Source of the DNA: Tidjanibacter sp.
GTDB taxonomy: Bacteria; Bacteroidota; Bacteroidia; Bacteroidales; Rikenellaceae
Assembly: GCA_017547065.1 (NCBI GenBank)
Contig: JAFYRC010000035.1
Location: 1-9,057 of the forward strand
Length of the DNA: 9,057 nucleotides
Reading direction: 5' to 3'
Shown: positions 1 through 5,405 of the stretch, one piece after another
Layout: the number at the start of each line of letters is the position of its first letter
Position numbering within the stretch: the first letter of the stretch is position 1
Made by a program: the position numbers and the translations under genes
Notes under the pieces: model-generated
The model's database searches: none
What the model saw: the letters and a program-made list of their open reading frames with translations, nothing else
What the model was told of the DNA's origin: nothing

Positions 1-530
1 GCAAGACGGTGAACGTTAGCGTCCGTAGGGGCGAGGAGATTGTGCAGGCGGAGGTTGCCGTTGATGCCGATGGTAAGATTGGTATCGGACTCAACTCGGC
101 GCAGTATATCCCCGTGCGTTCGCGTACCTACAACTTCTGGCAAGCTCTGCCCCGCGGAGCACAGAGGGTGAGCGAGGAGATGAGCGACTATTGGAAACAG
201 CTCAAAATGATTGTTCAGCCCAAGACCGAGATGTATAAGGCCCTGGGTGGCCCAATATCTATTGGTAGCATATTCCCCAACGAATGGAATTGGGAACACT
301 TCTGGAAGATTACGGCCCTCTTGTCTGTGATCTTTGCTGTGATGAACGTATTGCCCATTCCGGCTCTGGACGGCGGCCATGTTTTGTTCCTTCTCATTGA
401 GGTCATCACTCGCCGCAAACCGAGCGATAAGGTGCTGATGTATGCCCAAATGGTGGGTATGGCCCTGCTGTTTGCGTTGATGATTTATGCAACGTGGAAC
501 GACATTGTTAGGCTCTTTGTTGGCCGTTAG
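1..530 (+). CDS. rseP: RseP-type site-2 zinc metalloprotease (C-terminal part, 5' end cut by the window)
   Basis: This is the last 176 residues of an inner-membrane intramembrane protease of the RseP/RasP (M50) family, which cleaves membrane-bound substrates such as anti-sigma factors. The frame is open to the left edge (codons begin at base 3), so the GTG at 9 is an internal valine and not a start. The first ~30 residues fit the end of a PDZ domain. The diagnostic motif NVLPIPALDGGH is encoded at 345-380; its aspartate (369-371) is the expected zinc ligand of the family NxxPxxxLDGG signature. A hydrophobic segment precedes the motif (ALLSVIFAVMNVL) and another follows (MVGMALLFALMIYA), the usual last membrane spans. 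The HExxH site would lie upstream, outside the window. The gene ends at TAG 528-530, 21 bp before a strong hairpin. Family assignment is firm; the substrate in this organism is not known from the sequence. Confidence 0.94.
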   Translation, partial: KTVNVSVRRGEEIVQAEVAVDADGKIGIGLNSAQYIPVRSRTYNFWQALPRGAQRVSEEMSDYWKQLKMIVQPKTEMYKALGGPISIGSIFPNEWNWEHFWKITALLSVIFAVMNVLPIPALDGGHVLFLLIEVITRRKPSDKVLMYAQMVGMALLFALMIYATWNDIVRLFVGR

Positions 531-551
531 GGTGTCACTCTAACCATAAAC

Positions 552-585
552 AACAAGCCGTAGACTTTTGAGTCTACGGCTTGTT
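552..585. terminator. Bidirectional intrinsic terminator between convergent rseP and kdsC
   Basis: A perfect 15-bp inverted repeat (arms 552-566 and 571-585) encloses a 4-nt loop TTTG. It starts 21 bp after the rseP stop and lies 22 bp beyond the kdsC stop on the other strand. On the plus strand the right arm runs into a T-rich tract (TTTGTTCTTT), as in a rho-independent terminator. On the minus strand the following bases are less T-rich, so termination of the kdsC transcript may be somewhat weaker. It fills the only convergent gap in the window. Confidence 0.9.
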
Positions 586-607
586 TGTTCTTTATGCCCA
601 ATGTCGC

Positions 608-1153
608 TTAGGCCGACACAACGTCCTTGCTACAAGTTACACCCTCGGAGTCCTTGGCCCACACGCCGTGGGCACGCAATACCTGCTCGATGATGTCCCT
701 TACGCAACCCTTACCGCCGGCAAACTCCGACACATAACGCGAAGCCTCGATGCACTCCCACGCCGCATCGGCAGGAGCCACAGGAAGACCCACCGAACGC
801 ATACACTCCAAGTCGGGAATGTCGTCGCCCATAAAGAGTACGTTCTCGCGGTTGAAACCGTTACGCTCGATAATCTCGTTGAGGCAACCGAGCTTGTCGC
901 TCACGTCGATGTGGAGCTCGCTCACGTTGAGGTGGCGGAAACGCTTGGCGAGTGTTTCGCCCCTACCACCGCTGATGATGATCACCTTGTAGCCGTGCTT
1001 CACTGCATAGGCCACAGCATAGCCGTCCTTGGCGTTGTACTTGCGGATGAAGTCGCCGTTGGCCAGGGGGATGATACCTCCGTCGGTAAACACGCCGTCC
1101 ACGTCAAACACAAAGGCCTCTACCTTTGCAATATCTTCTTTGAAATTACCCAT
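608..1153 (-). CDS. kdsC: KdsC-like HAD phosphatase (3-deoxy-D-manno-octulosonate 8-phosphate phosphatase)
   Basis: A 181-residue cytoplasmic HAD-superfamily phosphatase of the KdsC type, which removes phosphate from Kdo-8-phosphate to give Kdo for the lipopolysaccharide inner core. All HAD motifs are visible: motif I FVFDVDGVFTDG (nucleophile D17, acid/base D19), motif II IIISGG (S61), lysine of motif III at K87, and motif IV MGDDIPDLECM (D110, D111). There is no cap domain, as in KdsC (C0 type, works as a tetramer). Length matches the family. The ATG at 1153 is preceded by GAAGGA only 3 nt away, too close for a standard Shine-Dalgarno. A Bacteroidetes-type promoter lies just upstream, so the gene is probably transcribed separately from the methyltransferase gene 51 bp before it. 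The final ~15 residues (AKDSEGVTCSKDVVSA) are a short polar extension. A related sugar phosphatase (for example of nonulosonate phosphates) cannot be excluded. Confidence 0.88.
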   Translation of the reverse strand: MGNFKEDIAKVEAFVFDVDGVFTDGGIIPLANGDFIRKYNAKDGYAVAYAVKHGYKVIIISGGRGETLAKRFRHLNVSELHIDVSDKLGCLNEIIERNGFNRENVLFMGDDIPDLECMRSVGLPVAPADAAWECIEASRYVSEFAGGKGCVRDIIEQVLRAHGVWAKDSEGVTCSKDVVSA

Positions 1154-1195
1154 TGTTCCTTCTGGTGTTTTATTGGTTTTCGTTTTGTTGTGCTA

Positions 1196-1227
1196 CAAAG
1201 TTACCTATTTTAGGCGAATTGCCCAAA
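1196..1227 (-). promoter_or_regulatory. Bacteroidetes-type promoter for kdsC
   Basis: Read on the minus strand, TTTG (1227-1224) is followed after 20 nt by TAACTTTG (1203-1196). This matches the established Bacteroides sigma-ABfr consensus of TTTG at -33 and TAnnTTTG at -7, with roughly 19-21 nt between. The start of transcription would be near 1190, giving a leader of about 35-40 nt before the kdsC ATG at 1153. The -33 box and most of the spacer lie within the last codons of the upstream methyltransferase gene (stop at 1205-1207). Confidence 0.65.
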
Positions 1228-2353
1228 GCGAGTGGTCAATTTCGGCAAAGGCCCACTTCTCGCCGGCACCCTCCTTCACTCCGAGGGCTTTGCAAATGGT
1301 GGCCGATGGGTGAGGAAATCCGTGGCGTATGAGCTCAATCTTCTTGGAAATTATGCGTTTGAGTTCCTTGGGACGATAGGGATGTATGGCCTCAATCTCA
1401 TAGCAGTGCCCCATCAGTGGACCACTGGGTAGGGTGGTGGCAAAACCATAACTACCGTGGTTGTCCAACCCGCAACTCTCGCACCACGCCCCCACGAGCG
1501 ACGCCTTGCGCAGGGCCGCGTCGGGCACCACAATGTAGCGGTAGGCACTGGGATCAAATGGAACAGAGGTTGTTCTGTGCTCCTCGCCCACGGCAATTGA
1601 GTAGGAGCCCACGCTGAGGGCTGTGGCCTTGATTGTGCCACCCGTGCGTCCCCTTTGCCAATCGACGAGTACCTCCTTGCATTCGCCACCGAGCGACACC
1701 ACTTCCACACTTGCACCCTCGCCAAAGGCCCTCAGGGCCTCCGTGGTGTCAAACATTGGCGAGAGTTTTACGCAGAGCCTCTCGGCTTTGGTTTTGAGCA
1801 TTGGGAGTAGGGCGGCGATGTTGGGAGAGCAGTCGTCCAAGCATACCATCTTGCGACCCTCGGCATTGCGTCGGTCGGGGTCGGCATAGATGAGGTCGGC
1901 TCTTTCGAGCGAAGCAACGTACTCCTCCGACGAACCACACACAACCTCTACGTTGTGTGCCCCCAGGAGAGCGAGGTTGTGTCGCGTGATTTCGGCCAGT
2001 TCGGGGTTGTGCTCAATGGCCACCACACGCTCAAAGCGACGCGAGAGGTAGAGAGAGTCCACACCCAGTCCGCAGGTCATATCTACAGCCAACTGCCCCT
2101 CATACTCCTTGTGGGCGGCACACTCCTCACTACTCGACTGCTCGAAGGCAAGCGAGGGAAGGATTGCTCGCACGGCATAGTAGGAGGGCAATTTCTTGCG
2201 TGCCCTTTGGAGGTACTTCACCTGCGAGGCCACCTCACGAGGGTGTTGCAGGCGCTTGTCGAGTGCAATCTCCGTGGGGTTGCGCTCGATGTTACTCTCA
2301 ATCTCTTGTCGTAGGGAGTCGCTTCGGAGCAACTCTATCTCTTCTCTTTCCAT
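1205..2353 (-). CDS. Class I SAM-dependent methyltransferase with C-terminal THUMP-like domain (PG_1098-like)
   Basis: A predicted 382-residue cytoplasmic methyltransferase of a family characteristic of Bacteroidetes (PG_1098-like). The Rossmann core shows motif I VDMTCGLGVDSLYLSRRF (89-106), the acidic residue of motif II at E114 (VAIEHNP), and the catalytic-loop motif IV YADPDRR (156-162). The first ~85 residues form a helical, charged N-terminal region. After the core (about 88-235), residues ~270-382 fit the THUMP-like/ferredoxin-like region, with many basic residues (KELKRIISKKIELIRHG), consistent with an RNA substrate; that substrate is inference. I chose ATG 2353 over the longer frame from 2431: the extra 26 residues are Cys/Gly/His-rich, unlike the family, and lie wholly inside comEC, whereas ATG 2353 overlaps the comEC stop by 19 nt after an A-rich stretch. 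The target base or molecule is not known. Confidence 0.85.
   Translation of the reverse strand: MEREEIELLRSDSLRQEIESNIERNPTEIALDKRLQHPREVASQVKYLQRARKKLPSYYAVRAILPSLAFEQSSSEECAAHKEYEGQLAVDMTCGLGVDSLYLSRRFERVVAIEHNPELAEITRHNLALLGAHNVEVVCGSSEEYVASLERADLIYADPDRRNAEGRKMVCLDDCSPNIAALLPMLKTKAERLCVKLSPMFDTTEALRAFGEGASVEVVSLGGECKEVLVDWQRGRTGGTIKATALSVGSYSIAVGEEHRTTSVPFDPSAYRYIVVPDAALRKASLVGAWCESCGLDNHGSYGFATTLPSGPLMGHCYEIEAIHPYRPKELKRIISKKIELIRHGFPHPSATICKALGVKEGAGEKWAFAEIDHSLWAIRLK
2335..2353 (-). other. 19-nt overlap of the comEC end and methyltransferase start
   Basis: The methyltransferase ATG (2353-2351) lies inside the last codons of comEC, which stops at TAG 2337-2335 in another frame. Such overlap lets ribosomes ending on comEC restart on the next gene, and it decides between the two possible methyltransferase starts. 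The bases before the ATG (AAAACGAAAAACGAAT) are A-rich, as usual for Bacteroidetes starts that lack a Shine-Dalgarno. Confidence 0.75.
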
Positions 2354-3819
2354 ATTCGTTTTTCGTTTTTGATGGCGGGAAGCATGGCAATCAACACCGC
2401 CACAGCCACATAGCACACCGCCGTGAGCCAATCGGGAAGGCTAACCTCCACGGCCGACCACTCCCAGCTGCTGACTACCTCCACACACCTGTTTTGCAAC
2501 TCGGCAGCTCCGCCCACAATGGCCCTCACAATGCCACTTAGTGGCTCCCATGGTAGGAGCACCCACACGATGGAACCCAACACTATCACATTGGCCGTGA
2601 GGATAACCACGGGGTTGAGCACCACACCCACCAGGCTCACCACACCAAAGGTGTTGGCCACCAGTGGTAGGGTCGCAAGTGTGGAGCAAAGTCCAACGAT
2701 TACTACGCCCCACACCCAATTCACACCCCTCCACTTGGTCTGCACCCTATCCATCAGGGGCTCGTAGCCTATGAGAATACCTCCCACAGCCACCGCCGAG
2801 AGGGTGAAACTTACATCGTAGAGGTTGTTGGGGTTGGCGAGTAACATCACCGCCAGCGCACCACACAGTATGTTGAGTGTCGAACGTCCTCCTCCTTCGG
2901 CCAGTGCCACTTGGGCGATGCAAAACATCAACGTAGCTCTCACCACCGAGGGCGAAGCTCCCGTGGCGAGGGCGTAGCCAATCATCACCACCGAGCACAC
3001 CACGTTGCGCCAAATGTGTCCGCGTCGTCCCGCAAGGGGCATTAACACGCAGAAGGCCCACACCAACATTGCCACAATACCGACGTGAAGGCCCGATATG
3101 GCCAACAAGTGGGAGGCTCCCGCGCGAGAATAGTTGATGCGTAACTTCTGGCTCATCTCGCCCTTGTGTCCGAAGGCCATTGCCTTACACACAGCCTCTG
3201 TGTCGCCCGTGAGCCCCAGACGGTTAAATCGGCGGAGCATCCACTCCTGCGCCCTCACAGCAGCAAGAGAGGGCCCTCCGCTATGTTCGTTTATAACTGC
3301 CCAATCCTCCGCACGGTCTACATAACAACGCCCGCTTACACCTCGGCGCTCCATCAGGCGACCATAGCTTCCCTCTGGCATCTTGCGCAGAGTGGTGCGT
3401 AGAGCAACCTTCTCTCCCAATCTTGCGTGCAGGGCCGTGTCGGCGTGTAGCTCTACCTTGCGCACCTTGCCCTCACACTCCACTCTTGCCTCACACCTGT
3501 GCCTGTGGCCTTGCAGAGTGGGTATGGAGGTTATCGTGGCGGTACAAATGGTGCGTTGGTCATAGGGAAGGTCGGTAGGTGTTGTACGGAGCGTGGTGGT
3601 TGCCATTGCGGCCAACACAATCGCCACTCCTGCGTATATGTCCGCCAGAGGCCTGCGCTTATTGACCACCACCGCTACCACCGCGCAGATGAGCGCACCA
3701 ATGGCCGCCACCCTCCACCTAATATCCACAGCGCCACCCACAACAATTCCAACCACTACGAGTGGAAGAATCTTTACGAATGGCGGTAGGGTAGGACGGA
3801 ATATTTTGTTTCTAGGCAT
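2335..3819 (-). CDS. comEC: ComEC/Rec2-family membrane channel protein, short form without metallo-beta-lactamase domain
   Basis: A 494-residue polytopic inner-membrane protein of the ComEC/Rec2 family, the channel that brings single-stranded DNA into the cytoplasm during natural transformation. N-terminal spans lie at about 16-35, 36-52 and 60-77. A soluble OB-fold-like domain (DUF4131-type) follows at about 88-175. The Competence domain begins near 205 and carries the signature HLLAISGLHVGIV (237-249) and a second conserved stretch LYDVSFTLSAVAVGGI (333-348). Further spans occur at about 271-287, 315-328, 368-386, 390-423 and 465-482. The protein ends soon after with a basic tail (KNEKRIWKEKR). 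The C-terminal metallo-beta-lactamase-like domain of Bacillus-type ComEC (about 750 aa) is absent, with no trace in the following gene. Start chosen at ATG 3819, which overlaps the comM stop by 8 nt; the longer frame to 3909 would add 30 residues encoded inside comM. Whether it takes up DNA here is inference. Confidence 0.9.
   Translation of the reverse strand: MPRNKIFRPTLPPFVKILPLVVVGIVVGGAVDIRWRVAAIGALICAVVAVVVNKRRPLADIYAGVAIVLAAMATTTLRTTPTDLPYDQRTICTATITSIPTLQGHRHRCEARVECEGKVRKVELHADTALHARLGEKVALRTTLRKMPEGSYGRLMERRGVSGRCYVDRAEDWAVINEHSGGPSLAAVRAQEWMLRRFNRLGLTGDTEAVCKAMAFGHKGEMSQKLRINYSRAGASHLLAISGLHVGIVAMLVWAFCVLMPLAGRRGHIWRNVVCSVVMIGYALATGASPSVVRATLMFCIAQVALAEGGGRSTLNILCGALAVMLLANPNNLYDVSFTLSAVAVGGILIGYEPLMDRVQTKWRGVNWVWGVVIVGLCSTLATLPLVANTFGVVSLVGVVLNPVVILTANVIVLGSIVWVLLPWEPLSGIVRAIVGGAAELQNRCVEVVSSWEWSAVEVSLPDWLTAVCYVAVAVLIAMLPAIKNEKRIWKEKR
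3812..3819 (-). other. 8-nt overlap of the comM stop and comEC start
   Basis: The bases ATGCCTAG on the minus strand hold both the comEC start (ATG 3819-3817) and the comM stop (TAG 3814-3812). A GGGGAA precedes the ATG. The overlap supports ATG 3819 as the comEC start and translational coupling between the two genes. Confidence 0.75.
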
Positions 3820-5353
3820 TTCCCCAGGTGTCGCGGTCGAGGTTGCGATAGCCGATAGCTTCGGCGATGTGTGTGGCCTGAATCTGCTCCGAGCCTTCAA
3901 GGTCGGCAATGGTGCGTGCCACCTTCACGATGCGGTTGTAGGCCCTGGCCGAGAGCGAAAGTCGCTCCATAGCCCTACCGAGCAGAGTGGTGCAGGCCTC
4001 GTCCAACGGGCAGAACTCGTTCAACATAGCATTGTTCATCATCGCATTGGTAAACACTCCCTCGATACCCTCAAACCTTGCGCTCTGTATAGCCCTGGCC
4101 TTCACAACCCTCTGTCGGATTGCGCTACTTGGCTCGGCGGGTGTGTTGTCGGTCATCTCGCCCAACTCCACGGGGGTGACCTCAATCTGTATATCGATGC
4201 GGTCCATCAGCGGGCCGGATATTTTGTTGAAATAGCGATTGATTGCGTGGCGCGAACAGCTACACTCCTTTGTGGGGTGATTATAATATCCACACGGACA
4301 AGGGTTCATTGCCGCCACGAGCATAAAGTTGGTGGGGTAGCAGATGCGATACTTGGCCCTGGCGATGGTCACCTGCTTGTCCTCCAAGGGCTGACGCATA
4401 ACCTCCAAAATGGAACCGCTAAACTCGGGTAGCTCGTCGAGAAAGAGAATACCATTGTGGGCCAACGAAATCTCACCGGGCTGGGGATTGGTGCCACCAC
4501 CCACCATTGCCACAGCCGAAGCCATGTGGTGTGGCGAACGGAAGGGACGCTGTGTGAGTAGTCCCTTCTCGGTACCGAGCTTACCGGCTACGGAGTGTAT
4601 CTTGGTTGTTTCGAGAGCCTCTTCGAGTGTAAGAGGAGGCATAATGGTTGGCATACGGCGTGCGAGCATAGTCTTACCCGAGCCTGGTGCGCCCACCATG
4701 ATGATGTTGTGACCACCTGCGGCTGCCACCTCCAAGGCCCTCTTAACGTAGGCCTGACCCTTCACGTCGGCAAAGTCCTCGGCATAACGATTGGCCTTTT
4801 CGTTGAAGATATCCTGTGTAGTAACCTTTGTGGGGGCGATGGGCTTGGCACCTGCCAGAAAATCGATAGCATCCCTAAGGGTGTTCACGCCAATGACCTC
4901 CAACTCCTCCACCACGGCAGCCTCCTCGGCGTTCTCGCGTGGCAGAATCATACCTTTGAAACCCTTATTGAGCGCCTCAATGGCCATGGGAAGTGCACCT
5001 TTGATGGGCTTTACACTGCCGTCGAGCGACAACTCGCCGGCCATAACGTAGCGACCCACACTGTCGGCATCCAACTGCTCGGTGGCGGCCAATATGGCAA
5101 TAGCTATGGGAAGGTCGAGCGACGAACCCTCTTTTTTGAGGTCGGCAGGGGCCAGGTTGACCACAATCTTCTTGCCCACCATTCTCTGGCCGCAGTTCTC
5201 AAAGGCCGAGCGGATGCGCTCCTGACTCTCCCTTACGGCATTGTCGGGCAGACCCACCAGAAACATACCCATGCCGGCCGATACATTTACTTCGACCTCC
5301 ACGGTCATTGCGTTGATACCGATAACGGTGCTTGTGTAGACCCTTGTGAACAT
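3812..5353 (-). CDS. comM: ComM/YifB-family Mg-chelatase-like AAA+ ATPase
   Basis: A 513-residue cytoplasmic AAA+ ATPase of the YifB/ComM family. Characterised ComM proteins form hexamers and drive branch migration while incoming DNA is integrated during natural transformation. Residues 1-170 are the Lon-protease-like ChlI domain, with the family start MFTRVYTSTVIGI and PIAIAILAA near 82-90. The AAA core has Walker A GAPGSGKT (221-228), Walker B ILFLDE (302-307), and PFRSPHH (270-276). The zinc-binding-type cysteines follow at C352, C354, C364 and C366 (NPCPCGYY...CSCS). The C-terminal Mg-chelatase lid runs to 513, with LSARAYNRI (467-475) carrying the sensor-2 arginine. Length agrees with the family (~510 aa). 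The start at ATG 5353 fits the family N-terminus; the open frame continues 93 codons further, but those lie in dnaB and the gap and have a repetitive, unnatural composition. There is no Shine-Dalgarno. Confidence 0.95.
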   Translation of the reverse strand: MFTRVYTSTVIGINAMTVEVEVNVSAGMGMFLVGLPDNAVRESQERIRSAFENCGQRMVGKKIVVNLAPADLKKEGSSLDLPIAIAILAATEQLDADSVGRYVMAGELSLDGSVKPIKGALPMAIEALNKGFKGMILPRENAEEAAVVEELEVIGVNTLRDAIDFLAGAKPIAPTKVTTQDIFNEKANRYAEDFADVKGQAYVKRALEVAAAGGHNIIMVGAPGSGKTMLARRMPTIMPPLTLEEALETTKIHSVAGKLGTEKGLLTQRPFRSPHHMASAVAMVGGGTNPQPGEISLAHNGILFLDELPEFSGSILEVMRQPLEDKQVTIARAKYRICYPTNFMLVAAMNPCPCGYYNHPTKECSCSRHAINRYFNKISGPLMDRIDIQIEVTPVELGEMTDNTPAEPSSAIRQRVVKARAIQSARFEGIEGVFTNAMMNNAMLNEFCPLDEACTTLLGRAMERLSLSARAYNRIVKVARTIADLEGSEQIQATHIAEAIGYRNLDRDTWGNA

Positions 5354-5405
5354 AGGCGTGGTGTGTTTGTGGGTTAGCTGTGTTGGTTGTGGAGTTGTGT
5401 TTTTT
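5354..5405 (-). other. 52-bp dnaB-comM gap, nearly free of G on the transcribed sense strand
   Basis: Read in the direction of transcription, this gap is made almost wholly of A and C, with only two G residues and few T. It opens with a run of A immediately at the dnaB stop (run 5407-5400). I see no hairpin, no TAnnTTTG box and no Shine-Dalgarno in it. It is therefore more likely an unstructured leader between two co-transcribed genes than a terminator or promoter. Confidence 0.5.

Noticed and set aside
581..1213. 210-codon plus-strand open frame opposite kdsC
   Set aside because: It lies wholly antisense to a gene with all HAD motifs. Its translation shows no recognisable family and it begins inside the terminator arm.
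1414..1725. 103-codon minus-strand frame inside the methyltransferase gene
   Set aside because: Same strand but a different frame, with Arg/Trp/Pro-rich low-quality translation and no family resemblance.
2354..2431. 26-residue Cys/Gly/His-rich N-terminal extension of the methyltransferase
   Set aside because: It overlaps comEC membrane-span codons. The ATG at 2353 has the coupling overlap and the expected family N-terminus.
3820..3909. 30-residue N-terminal extension of ComEC
   Set aside because: It lies inside the conserved comM 3' end; ATG 3819 with the 8-nt overlap is the more natural start.
3593..5377. Long plus-strand open frames (279 and 260 codons) opposite comEC/comM
   Set aside because: Antisense to well-supported genes. 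Their length follows from low use of TTA, CTA and TCA codons in the real genes, and their translations look like no known protein.
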